This document shows positions 33,438 through 44,750 of a DNA stretch of 64,000 nucleotides, in pieces (position 1 is the stretch's first letter; each line of letters starts with the position of its first letter). This stretch comes from Dichetophora obliterata (Eukaryota > Arthropoda > Insecta > Diptera > Sciomyzidae). The stretch is from the NCBI GenBank assembly GCA_963920525.1, contig OY986439.1, positions 212,081,500-212,145,499 on the forward strand. The letters run 5' to 3'. Under the pieces are notes generated by a model. It saw nothing but the letters and a program-made list of their open reading frames with translations. It ran no database searches and had not been told where the DNA came from. Position numbers and translations under genes: made by a program.

Positions 33438-35290
33438 AGGGAGCGGTCCGAATGCTTGAAGGTCAAAATCTTGAAACAACCAAAATCTTGAAAAAATAAT
33501 CTTGAAAAAAATAATCTTGAAAAAAAATAATCTTGAAAAAAAAAATCTTGAAAACGAAATCTTAAAAAAAATCTTGAAACGAAAATCTTGAAAAAAAAAT
33601 CTAGAAAACACAAAATATGCATAAATCTTGAAATTTTAAGAAATGTTGTTCTTTCGAATAAAATGTATAAAAAAAAAACGGAAAAGTGTCTAATTTCGAA
33701 AACAAAAATGTAAAATTTTGGCAAATTATAAATTTTTGAAATATTTTTGGTCCCACACTTAGCGTCATCCAGGGGTTGGGTTCTTTTCGCAGAATTTCAA
33801 AATCTTGAAAAAAAAATATCTTGAAATCAAAATCTTGAAAAAAAATATCGTGAAAACCAAATCTTGAAAAAAAAACTTGAAACGAAAATCTTGAAAAAAA
33901 AATCTTGAAACTTTAATCCGCGAGCGCAAATTAAAGAATACATTCTATGCGTAGGTTTTTCAAGATTTCTTAATTGAAAATTTGACACTATTTCGAAAAG
34001 TGTCCAATTTCGAAAGAAACATAAAATTTTGCGAATAATGTCAAATTTCGAAAATAATCAAAATAATGAATAATTGTCAGGTCACAGAAATTGTCAAATT
34101 TTGAAATAAATGTCAAATTGTCCAATTATTTAAAAAAGTTTCAAATTTCAAATAGTGTCAATATCGAAAAAAGTGTAAAATTTGGAATAAGTGCCAAATT
34201 CGAAAAAATTGACAAATTTCGAGTAAGTATCAAATTTCGAAAAGTGACAAATTTTGCAAAAAATGTCATATTTAATTTTGAATAAGTGCCAAATTTCGAA
34301 AATTGTCAAATTTTGCAAAAAAATGTCAAATTTTAAAAAATATGTGTTCATAAATGGACAAAAAACCACCACTTCCTCGTCGTTTGTCTGGATGACGCTA
34401 AGTGTGGGACCATACATATTTAAAAAAATTTATAATTTTGCCAAAATTAGACACTTTTCCGTTTTTTCTCAAAATTATACATTTTATTCGAAAGAATATT
34501 TCTTAAAATTCCAGAAAGATTTTTTCAAGATTTGTGCATTATTTGTGTTTTCTAGAATTGTTTTTTTTTTCAAGATTTTCGTTTCAAGACTTTTTTTTAA
34601 GATTTCGTTTTCAAAAATTTTTTTTTCAAGATTATTTTTTTCAATATTTTGGTTGTTTCAAGATTTTGACCTTCAAGCATTAGGACCGCTCCCATCATCC
34701 AGACAAACGACGAGGACGTGGTGGGTTTGTGTCCATTTATGAACATTTTTTTGCAAAATTTGTCACTTTTCGAAATTTGGCACTTATTCAAAATTAAATT
34801 CGGCATTTTTTGCAAATCTTGAACATTTCGAAATGTGACACTAATTCAAAATTTGACATTTATTTCGAATTTTGGCACTTATTTTACTTTTTTTCGATAT
34901 TTGAAGCTTTTTGAAATTTGAAACTTTTTAAAATTATTGGACAATTTGACTTTTATTTCAAAACTCGACAATTTCTTTGACTTGACAATTCTTCATTATT
35001 TTGATTATTTTTGAAATTTAACATATTCGAAAAAATTGATACTTCTTTCGAAATTGGACACTTCAAATTTCAAATTTTCAAAGTGTCAAATTTTGAATTA
35101 AGAAATCTTGAAAAACCTACGCAAAAAATGTATTCTTTAATTCGTGCGCGCGTTATTTTTCAAGATTTTCGTTACAAAATTTTTTTCAAGATTTTTTTTC
35201 AAGATTTTTATTTCAAGAATTTATCAAGATTTTGATTTCAAGAATTTTTTTCAGGATTTTGAAATTTTGCGAAAAGGATCCAACCCACAT
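33438..35290. repeat. A-B-A'-B' inverted duplication of TCTTGAAAA / GTCAAATTTCG repeats
   Basis: Segment A (33438-33770) runs from GGAGCGGTCCGAATGCTTGA through many AATCTTGAAAA units to GGTCCCACACTTAGCGTCAT. Its reverse complement A' lies at 34390-34696. Segment B (33771-34389) runs from GGGTTGGGTTCTTTTCGCAG, through more AATCTTGAAAA and many TGTCAAATTTCGAAAA units, to CCTCGTCGTTTGTCT. Its reverse complement B' lies at 34697-35290. The order A-B-A'-B' is not a simple palindrome, which would be A-B-B'-A'. Open frames across it are repeat translations. Confidence 0.8.
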
Positions 35291-35390
35291 TTCCATTGTC
35301 ATAAATTGCCTAAAACTGGCAATTTTTACATTTATTTTTGATTTGCCGCTTCTTTTAGCTATTTTAGGATTGACTTTAATGGCACAAATG

Positions 35391-36010
35391 AATTCGCCGC
35401 ATTGAATACTATGCTTTTAAAAAATAGCTGCATATTGCATCGTTGGGTTTTAGTGTCGTCAGTAGTTTTAAAACTAATTTTAATACCCCAAACGAATTCG
35501 CCGCATAAAAATTTGGGTTTATAATGCAATTTGTTATTGTTTTGGTGATTTTGCTTTTTTAAAGACATTTAAACGCTTTTTTCTACTAAGCACACATTTG
35601 ACGTCTGTATAAACTCGATCTATATGAAAATTGCATAGTATTTTTTGGGGTTTTAGATTTTTTCAGCCATTTAATCACTTTTTTCCAAACAAACTACTTC
35701 CTAGGAAACTTTTTTTTCCTTTAAATCATCTATACTTTTCCTTTCAGGTCAAAGACCAAACCTTGTTTGCATAAGTCGCGTGCCTTGGTTCTTTGATATT
35801 TAAAAATTGGCTGAAAATAATCACAGAATATTGTTTTATGGCTTATAAGCAATTTTATAAACTGATTTTACAACTCAAATGAAGTCGCCGATGAAAAATT
35901 ATTTCAATTCAATTTGTCTAACTTGCTTACTGATATTACTGATATTACTTTGCTTACTGATAGTGCTCATTTTGGTAGTTGACGCATTTTTTGCATACGG
36001 CGAATTCACA
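35391..36010. repeat. sparse GCGGCGAATT boxes
   Basis: GAATTCGCCGCATT at 35391 and GAATTCGCCGCATAA at 35495 are 104 bp apart. TACGGCGAATTCAC at about 35998 is in the opposite orientation. This links the 23-25 kb block and the dense 38 kb block. Confidence 0.7.
35731..35806 (+). mobile_element. SINE 3' tail fragment
   Basis: About 75 bases match the 3' end of the SINE at 26983-27384 (CTTTTCCTTTCAGGTCAAAG, ACCAAACCTTGTTTG, GTGCCTTGGTTCTTTGATA). The tRNA head and body are absent, as in 5'-truncated retrotransposition, or this is the shared tail of the partner LINE. Confidence 0.75.
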
Positions 36011-37937
36011 GATTTTAATATTTCTCTACATATCTTTAAAGTTTTAAGTCACGGTAACTTCTGATAAATACTAAATAATAGGCCTCGGCGTGAAACAAGC
36101 TAAAAAATTTAAAGTAACTGTAATCGCCAAAGATATTTTTTGCAATTTGGTTCTGCTGCAAGTTTATTTTTTCTATATGTACAACAAGCAACCCTTCACA
36201 AAAAAGCTTGACTCTAACTTCAATTTTCTTCCCAGCAAACAATGGTTAGCAACACTTACGCAATTACCACTAAAGAAGTTACAGTCACATGCTTGCAGAC
36301 AGCAACAAGAAGTTGGGGCAAATGAAGGGGGAGGGGCGGGGTTTAAAAAGGGTTCATTATATCTAGGAATACAAGAAAAATTCCTCGGTTGACCATCGCC
36401 AACAATGCCAGTGGTGGCAACGTTTGTTTGATCCTTTTTTTTTTTTGCTCTCTAAAAAGCCCAAACAACAACTTCTTTCTGAAATATTTGCTGCCGCACA
36501 TTTTTCAACAACCTTCAATGACGACGACGACAACAAAAACAACAACAACAACAACAAAAACAACAAAAACAACAACAACAACAAGAACAACAATAACAAC
36601 AACAATTATAATGATGACTGCAGCAGCATGCAGACAAACGACAAAAAAGGACACACACTTTTGACCCGTTGCCACATTGCTGACCTCTTGTTACACACCC
36701 CAACAACCAAACACAGCTCAACAGTCTGAGTGGGTTGAACTTTGATCAATGCACATCCTTGTTGTTGTTTTTGTTGTTGTAGTGTCACCAGAGCGCACTA
36801 TTGTCCAGTTTAATATACTAAAAATATGTTAAGCACATTTTTTTGCATTTTCAAGCGAACGTTAGACGAGCCCAAGCCAGCGGTTAAAAGGATAACTAAG
36901 CAGCTTTGGTGTCCTTTTTAAGCATTTTGTTTTTTCTTGCATAATTTTGGGCTGCAGTTGCCAAGATGAAAGAAGCCAAAGCCCTAATAATTTGTTAATG
37001 CTGTGACACTTTGGAAGCACATGTGCAAGTGTTGTCTACTTTTAGGCGTGCGGAAAAGATCTAGCAAGTGGCAGTGTGAGCCATGACTGATGACAGTCTG
37101 ACTAATTAAGTTAAAAAGTGAAAAAACCCCGTTTTGTAAAGTGTCGCCAATGTGCAAGTAAATAATTTAATTAATATAGATTAGAGCACGTTGCTGCAAC
37201 AGCTAAAAGAGTAGGTAGGTAGATAAAGTGAAGTCAAAAGCATGCCCATTGAAGACACTCAAAGGCAGACTTTGATATTGTCAACTTTATTATGTTTGCC
37301 TCAACTTGCTGCTGTCATATAAAAAAATATTGCATACTTTTAGTTGTTCGCAACAATGTTGCAGCATGGTAACAAGTTCTCTTATTAGAAATAAGTATAA
37401 CTCTATCAATTATAAATTCTCGCTTACGAGCTACATAAAAAGCAAATAAAATATATGTACGGAAAAAAGTACATACTAATAATTTCAACAAAATATTGCA
37501 TAACAATAAAACGCAGCCCTGCTGCTCGTAACGCAGCCAACTTCTAGCGAATCCTTTGAAGTTATTGTTTATACGAACTTGCGCAAAAGTTGCAGCGAAC
37601 ATCAGGCATCAATGATTTTATAATTGTAATTGTTATGCAGCAGAGTTGTGTGGGAACGCAGAAGTAGCTGTAACAAAAAAAAAAAAAAAAAAATTACAGA
37701 AAAAATACGAATTCACAGTTGAATGCATAATTGGCGTGTTCAAATAAATAGAAAAAAAAGCAAAAGTATAGAGCATTTAAAGCATACTTATAGGGTTAAA
37801 GTCGTTGATAGCATAATTGAAAATCGTCATTTCAATAAGCAACACTTCACAAGATCAAAGCAAATATTGGCATAGCAAAAAATCTAAAGTGGGCTGCATG
37901 GAGCTTTCGAAGTGCGACAAAAGAGAAATTTAATTTA
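36011..37937. other. intron, AAC microsatellite, no gene
   Basis: A run of CAACAACAACAAAAAC units spans about 36530-36605. Poly-A is at 37675-37693. Open frames crossing the microsatellite are artefacts of it. Confidence 0.5.
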
Positions 37938-39420
37938 ATTCGCCGTATTAGAGCAAAATGTTTGGGACTCACAACTCTTAATGTAGCTGCATGGAGTTTA
38001 GAAAATTATTTTCATAGAAAAAACACAACAAAAATCTGCATAACGTAATTCGCCGCATATTAAAAATCCACTATTTCTTATTATCGGTCTTTGTCAGTTG
38101 TAAATCATATTTAGACAAAAAAATATGAATTCGCCGCATAAAAAACTTGCAAACATATAAAGAAATTCGTACTTTTATATAAAAAAATTAATGATGGCAT
38201 ATTTGAATTACTATATTTTATTTTATAGTTCTAAAAAAGATATAATTTTTATATAAATATAAAAAGATAATTTCTTAATATTTTCGCTTAATGCCAAATA
38301 TGTTTATGAAGTAACAGGTAACAACAAGTTCTTTGCAGAACAAACCAACTTTATATAACATTTCAAGCTTTCCTCGCATTAAATTTTCTCAAAAACAATT
38401 TCGCCGCTACAAAAAATTTCTTGTGTACATTGTAAAAATTACTTTTTTGTCGAATTGTGTGTTTTCAGTGTTTAAAAATCGTACTTTTATAAAGAAATGA
38501 ATTCGCCGCCTGTAAAAAATTGGCTTTTTACAACTTGGAACAATTTTTAAGTTCTTTACCACTTTTACAAGTAGTTTAAAATTGATATCCGTAAGCCAAA
38601 CGAATTCGCCGCACAAAAAATTTGCTTATTATAGCTTGTCAACATATTTTAGCGTTAAATCGCAGTGTTTACGAACTTATTTACTGAATTTCATGACAAA
38701 AATAAATTCGCCGCACGCATCAATATAGTTCTTATGCAAAACATCTTTTTTTATCTGTGTCTTTTTGGTATGATTTAAAACTCTGCTGTGCTATTACAAA
38801 AATTCGCCGCTTTCAGATTTTTTTCTATTCATTATAAAATCTATAAATCTGCTTTTATTTGCTATTTTTTACGTATTTTCCAACTATTTCTTTTTAGTGG
38901 AACACTTATTGTTGCTTGTGACAGTTCTTCTAAATTTTAAAACTACATTCTGTTATAAAACGACTTTGCAGCAAAACATTTCTTGATTGTTATTGAAAAT
39001 CAAAATGAATAAGTTGCTAAAAACTATCTTAAGATTATGCAAGACTATGTTTGGCTATTAAAATGAGTTCGCCACATTGCAAAGCATGTTTTATGCAACA
39101 ATATTATGGTAATTTCTTGCATTAGTATTTTTTTATAGCTTTTTTTTATTTTTAGTAATTTTTTCATTTTCTCATATTTTTCGGGATTCAGAAGTAATTT
39201 TTTGTATTATTTTATTTATAACTAAATTTTCAACTATCAACAATTTAACGATGAATAGAAAAAATGTTTCTTAATAAATTTTTTTTTATTTTTTTTTTTT
39301 TTTTTTTTTGTTCACTTGAATAATTCCCAAAAACTTTGGTTAGAATAGCTATAGCTTCTTAAAACGCTCTTTAAATACAGCTTAAATTAGTCTTTAAGAA
39401 TCATTAAATATTCGCCGCAA
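37938..39420 (-). repeat. dense AATTCGCCGC box array, about 100-bp period
   Basis: Boxes start near 37938, 38048, 38128, 38399, 38500, 38602, 38705, 38801 and 39409, with a degraded one near 39067. The run 38399-38801 has steps of 101, 102, 103 and 96 bp. All read AATTCGCCGC on the + strand. The first 25-30 bases after many boxes agree loosely (GAATTCGCCGCACAAAAAAT, then TTGCTT and TTATAACTTG). The rest of each unit does not align by eye. Confidence 0.85.
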
Positions 39421-39548
39421 AGCGGATTTTTTTTTTAAATTTCAATATCAGCTCAAGCACTGATTTTGCTCTTGATTAACCCCAGAAAACTCTCGTTTCT
39501 TATGCCGCCAGTGATACTTGTGCTGCTACATACATATATATATATATA

Positions 39549-40416
39549 CAGTCATGTGAAAATAAATAGGGACACCTATATTTTTATATTTGAAGCTGCA
39601 TGAATTATATACAAGGTGCCCCAGATATAGCATTAATTCCCTTGGCTGGTGATTCTTATTGATAAGGCGTGTATAACACTTTATGGAGTTTCCTCCCACA
39701 TTTAAAACTTTCAAGATACAGGGTGTTTTACGGTTTTGGTACGTGTTTAGTATTATTGATATAGAATCTATACTACTCATCATAAAATAAAAAATAGTAT
39801 TTTCTATTTTAGAAAAAATATCAACTTTTTCATCAGTATATCAACCACTTTCGTGTGATGTGCTGTAGCGGAGCTAAAATTTTGAGAATATCCAACGAAA
39901 TATCAACAAATTTTGTATCTTTTCTTTTAGCGGAGCTGTTATCGTCCAAAGTTAGAATTTAGAAAATAACTATTGATTAAGTGTATTTTAACATGAAAAA
40001 CAGAGATTTTAAATTTTGACGATTACAGCTCCGCTAAAACAAAAGATACAAAATTTGTTGATATTTCGTTTGTTAGTCTCAAAATTTTAGCTCCGCTGCA
40101 GCACATGACACGAAAGTGGTTGATATATAGATGGAAAACCTGATATTTTTTCTAAAATACAAAATATTATTTTTTATTTTATGATGAGTAGTTTAGATTC
40201 TAGATCAATAATACTAAACAAGTACCAAAACCGTAAAACACCCTGTATCTTGAAAGTTTTACAATGTGGAAGGAAACTCCATAAAGTTTTATACTCGCCT
40301 TATCAGGAGGAACCACCACCCGAGGGAATTAATGCCATATCTGTTGCACCTTGTATGTAATTCATGCAGCTTTATATATAAAAATACAGGTGTCCCTATT
40401 TATTTTCACATGACTG
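39549..40416. mobile_element. 868-bp palindromic Tc1/mariner-type MITE
   Basis: The ends CAGTCATGTGAAAATAAATA followed by GGGACACC (39549) and its complement ending at 40416 are flanked by TA on both sides. Inverted identity continues through almost the whole element: GGTGCCCCAGATATAGCATT, ACACCCTGTATCTTGAAAG, ACTACTCATCATAAAATAAA, CAACCACTTTCGTGT and TTTAGCGGAGCTGT. The centre lies near 39985. No transposase frame. The TA flanks and terminal sequence fit the Tc1/mariner group. Confidence 0.88.
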
Positions 40417-41654
40417 TATATATACATATATTTATATCTGCAACCTGCACTTGAACGTCTTGAAAACGCACGCAATTCTCAGAATAATTGCAGAGTATTT
40501 CTAATTAAAATGCCTATCATAAATCACTGTCTTTCCGTACATATGTGCGGCGAAAATCATTTGAAATTGACTGCATTTATAATTGCAAAAATATGTGTGC
40601 TTCGAAGCAATCAAGCAAAAGAAGCTATCGAAGCAACCAACAGCAGTAGCAGCAGCAGCAGCAGCAGCAGCAAGTGTTGCCACTCCAAGTGTTAAAACAG
40701 CACAATTCAAGGCACACGCACGCATATTTTCCATTTTCATCCTCATTGCCTGAGGTGGGCGTGTGTTGGGCGCAGCAATAAGAGTGTCAATTTGCCATTC
40801 AAGCTGCGTTCAAAAGTGTTACGAGTTGCTTCAAATAAACAATTCAATTTAGAGCATATTTTAAAATTAATAAAATTCGAAAGCGAATAATTGATTTCCC
40901 CTAAATGCAGTGTTGGCACTAAGTTCAAAGCTCCATTTCTGAGCCCTCTCTCACAATCGCTACCGAAGTGCATGCAAATTTTTAATTGCTGCTAAATTGC
41001 TGCTTAAAAATGCAGACAACAAAGATGTTGTCGTTCGAATTTTTGCCACACAGTTGATTGTCAACAGTCATTGTGACAAAAGTAAAAATTAACTGAAACC
41101 TAAAAAAAGTGTTGTTGAATAAGCAGGCAACACTTATTGGTTGCTACTCATTTGTCGACTTGTTACTACTAATTTGCATTGCATTTGTTGTTTGACTTTA
41201 AGTTTTTTTTTATAGAGTAATGCTAGAAATGTGTCGTCGTCACCTTATCAACCCATACCTATACCAAATTTTTAGAGCTACTTTCCAAAATATGTATCCT
41301 TTTTTGGCTTTCCTTGCAAACATGTGCCTTTTTCACATACTATACGAGTACGCTTCAATATAACAATGAAAAAAAAAACAAATTTTCCAATGCGGGTATA
41401 ATTTTGCAACGAACTTAATTACAAACTAATTAGCCAGCAACACAAAAAAAATAAAAAGAAAGAAAGCAAAGACCAAGTTTCACTGCTGTATGCAATAAGG
41501 ATTTCTTTTTATTTCCTTTCGTTTTGGCTATCAAATGGAAACTTTACTTTTGCATGCATACATGTGTGGCTTTAAATTTATTGTAAATATATGCGATGGA
41601 AAAGTAAAGCAGAAAGCAGTTTTTGCATCACAAATATGCATATTTTATTTATTC
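40417..41654. other. intron with CAG microsatellite
   Basis: AGCAGTAGCAGCAGCAGCAG and further CAG units span about 40640-40671. An isolated GTGCGGCGAAAATC box is near 40545. No gene. Confidence 0.5.
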
Positions 41655-42139
41655 AAGGTAGGACGGACCAACTCGAAACGAATGCTTTGTAGAGTTAACG
41701 TGAGTTTTTGTTGCGGCGAATTTATTTATGCAATGAATTTGCTTCTGTTCAGCTTTTTCGGCATTATTTGAGCAAAAAAAATACTTTTTAGGCATTTTTA
41801 TAATGCGGCGAAAACGCGGCGAATTTAGTTTTTTATAAATTTTTGTTTTTAAAGGCCTTTTTTTAATTAAAACACAAAAATTCTATTCTCTGCAATGTTT
41901 TAACTGCGGCGAATATACTGCGGCCACTCTTTGAAGAGAACTTAGCTATTATTTTTATTTGAAAATAAAGTTATGTTATCAAGCTTGTATTCTAAGGCAG
42001 TGTAAGGCTGAGGCGAAATCGCGTAGAATTCCAGTTCATGCTAAATATGTTGTTTAAAGTCCATTTCTTTCAACTATGAGACTAGTTAAATTTTTTATAA
42101 TTTTTGACGTGCGGCGAATATAATAAGATAGTATTAAAG

Positions 42140-42680
42140 GCACGATCACGATTTCCGTGGCCCCAAGATCTGAATATGCAGTTTTGAAGAGCTCATTGAT
42201 TATATATGATTCATCGAAGGATTTATCGATATATCGATTAGTTGTCGAGTTATCGATTTTTCAAAAAATTACTAAAAGAAGTCTTAATGTAAATTAAACT
42301 TCATCTATGCATATATTTGACCGATCGGTATAATTTGGGTATCATTAAAAAAAAACAAATAATTGTGCAATTTGTAAAAGGCAGAGTCACTTTTTTTATC
42401 AAATTTGGAAAAATATCAATATGTACTTCAGAATACAACAAACAACCTTTGATAAAAGTCTATCTGGCTCTTTTTACAGAAAAAGTACATTTTGGAAAAT
42501 GCAGAACCATATTTTTTTTCATTCCATATTAAAAACATTTCAAATATCTTCCGAATGACACCTAAATCATTCAGATCGGACAAATATTAGCAAAGATATA
42601 ATCGAATTTAAATATTGGTTTCGTTGAGTAAACATTTTTTTAAAAAAATCGATATCTCGATAACTAATATTAAACAAGCT
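42140..42680. mobile_element. insertion with inverted ATCGATAACTCGACAACTAAT arms
   Basis: It is present in the first 680-bp copy and absent from the other two. CGATTAGTTGTCGAGTTATC then GATTTTT near 42236-42260 and AAAAATCGATATCTCGATAA then CTAAT near 42643-42669 are inverted. It includes TATCGATA at 42224-42231, the binding word of DREF and BEAF-32 in Drosophila. The exact ends are uncertain. Confidence 0.55.
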
Positions 42681-43924
42681 GCGAATATATAACATGACTA
42701 TTTGCCAGTGAAGACCAACTCAAAACGAACGATTTTAAGAGTTAACTTGAGTTTTTTGTTGTGGCGAATTTATTTATGCAACTTATTTGCTTCTATTCAG
42801 CTTTTTTCGGCATTATTTGCGGAAATAAATAATTTTTAGGCATTTTTAAAATACGGCGAAATAGCGGTGAATTTAGTTTTTAAAAATTTTTTGCTTTAAA
42901 GGTATTTTCTCTTAATAAAACCACAACAAATCATATTTTCTGCATTTTTTTTTAACTGCGGCGAATATATAACACCACTCTTTGATAATGTAATAAGAGA
43001 ATTTAGCTGATATTTTTATTTTGAAATAAAGTTATGTGATGAAGCTTGCCTTTTAAGGCATTGTAAGACTGCGGCGAAATTGCGACGAAGTCAAATTTTT
43101 ACGTAACATGTTGTTTTTAATACATTTTTTCAAGTTTGAGACTTAAGTTAAATTTGTTATAATTTTTGACGTGCGGCGAATGTAATACGTTGGTATTAAA
43201 GTAAACATTTTTGTATCTTAAACAATATTGAATGATCCAAACCATAGCATATGATTTAGCAATGCAGTTATTATATTTGATGTTTGCATTTAATTTTTTT
43301 GTAGTTAAGATTTTCTAAATAATATTAAGGTAATAATTATTGTTGGTAATATTTAACAAGCGGTGAATATATAACGACTGTTTGCCAGTGAAGACCAACT
43401 CGAAACGAACAATTTTAAGAGTTAACTTGGAGTTTTTTGTTGTGGCGAATTTATTTATGCAACTAATTTGCTTCTATTCAGCTTTTTTTCGGCATTATTT
43501 GTGGAAATAAATAATTTTTAGGCATTTTTAAAACGCGGCGAATTTGCAGCGAATTCATTTTTTCAAAATTTTTGCTTTAAAGGCATTTTCTCTTAATAAA
43601 AGCAAACAAATTATATTTTTTGCATTTTTTTAACTGCGGCGAATATATAACGGCACACTTTGATGATGTAACAAGAGAATTTGGCTGATATTTTTATTTT
43701 ATAATGAAGGTATGTGATCAAGCTTGCATTTTGAGGCATTTTAAGACCGCGGCGAAATTGCGGCGAATTCAAGTTTTTGTTAAATATGTTGTTTTTTCCA
43801 TTTTTTCAAGTATGAGACTTAAGTTAAATTTTTTTATAACTTTTGACGTGCGGCAAATATAATACGCTAACTGTGAGTGAAAATTTTTGCTTCCTAATCA
43901 ATAATTAAATGATCCAAACAGTAG

Positions 43925-44625
43925 TACTCTGAAAACTCTCTTGGGCGGACACTCACGTTCAGCCCATTTTTGTTCGCACAATAGAGGTGTCCGCTAAATA
44001 GAGAGGCTGAGTTTTTTATCTTTAAATTTTGTTATAGATTAATGAGCAAATGTTAAAGGAAATTTTTTCAATGCAAGATACATTTATTGTATTTATGTAT
44101 TTAACAAAATATCGCATTATATTGTATTTTTTTAATGCATATGTGTTTAAAATAAAAAAAATTCAGTTCATATCATGAAAAATAGTATGTAATTGACAAA
44201 CTTCAGCATTTTACATGTGTAATTCATGACTTAAGAAGTTCAGAAATTGTCGATTGACGTAAGTTTTTTTGTTTTTCTTTAAAAACAACGATTTTGCATA
44301 TGGGTTCGCCATCTCAATGTCTATTCACTGCAACGTTCTATAGCTCAGTGAAGCGATGGCAAGGCAAATGAAAAAAAAACAAGCGAGGCGCTTTGTGAGG
44401 GAAATACCCAATTTCATTTCTGTATGTTTACACACATTTAGTCAGTTACTTTTCTCGCTCGTGTCCGCTTGAGAGAGGTTCGCGTCCGTTGAACAGACGT
44501 TTGTGTCCGCTTGAGGGAGGTTCGCGTCCGCCTAACCGAGGTTTTTCGCCCAATTAGATGAAAATATACTGTCCGCGTCCGCTCAAGAGAGGGTCCGCTT
44601 AAGAGAGCGGATATCAAGTATAATT
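43925..44625. mobile_element. insertion with repeated GTCCGCTTGAGAGAGG phrases
   Basis: It interrupts the third 680-bp copy: the flanks AATGATCCAAACAGTAG and TTATATTTGATGTTTGCATT are contiguous in the 43.2 kb copy. The left part has ACTCTCTTGGGCGGACACTC and AGGTGTCCGCTAAATAGAGA. The right part has TGTCCGCTTGAGGGAGGTTC, GAGAGGTTCGCGTCCG and CTTAAGAGAGCGGA, in partly inverted order. It is perhaps a pogo-like or other TA-targeting MITE. Confidence 0.6.
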
Positions 44626-44750
44626 ACAATACAGTACTTATATTTGATGTTTGCATTTTATTGTTTTGTTGTAAAAATTTTTCTAAGTAAGATAAAGGTA
44701 ATAATTAATGTTTGCAATATATAACATGCGGCGAATATATAGATCTTATT

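Larger units (their letters stand above)
41655..44750 (+). repeat. 680-bp higher-order repeat carrying GCGGCGAATT boxes
   Basis: Three copies begin at about 41660, 42701 and 43381 with GAAGACCAACTCGAAACGAA-like starts. Copies two and three are exactly 680 bp apart at TTTGCCAGTGAAGACCAACT. Within each, boxes recur at about 94, 101-104, 112 and 101 bp steps (for example 43442, 43536, 43637, 43749, 43850), each in its own context: GTGGCGAATTTATTTATGC, CTGCGGCGAATATATAA, GACGTGCGGCGAATATAA. Copy one is lengthened by an insertion (42140-42680) and copy three by another (43925-44625). The array ends with ATGCGGCGAATATATAG near 44726 and further boxes at 44802 and 44989. Confidence 0.88.

Noticed and set aside
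34254..34742. 162-codon frame with repeated FKI/FQDF phrases
   Set aside because: Pure translation of the TTTCAAGATTTT tandem repeat.
37938..39420. CRISPR-like array of regularly spaced repeats
   Set aside because: The repeats are only about 10 bp and spacers are about 90 bp, in a eukaryotic intron with no cas genes. It is a decayed satellite or site cluster.
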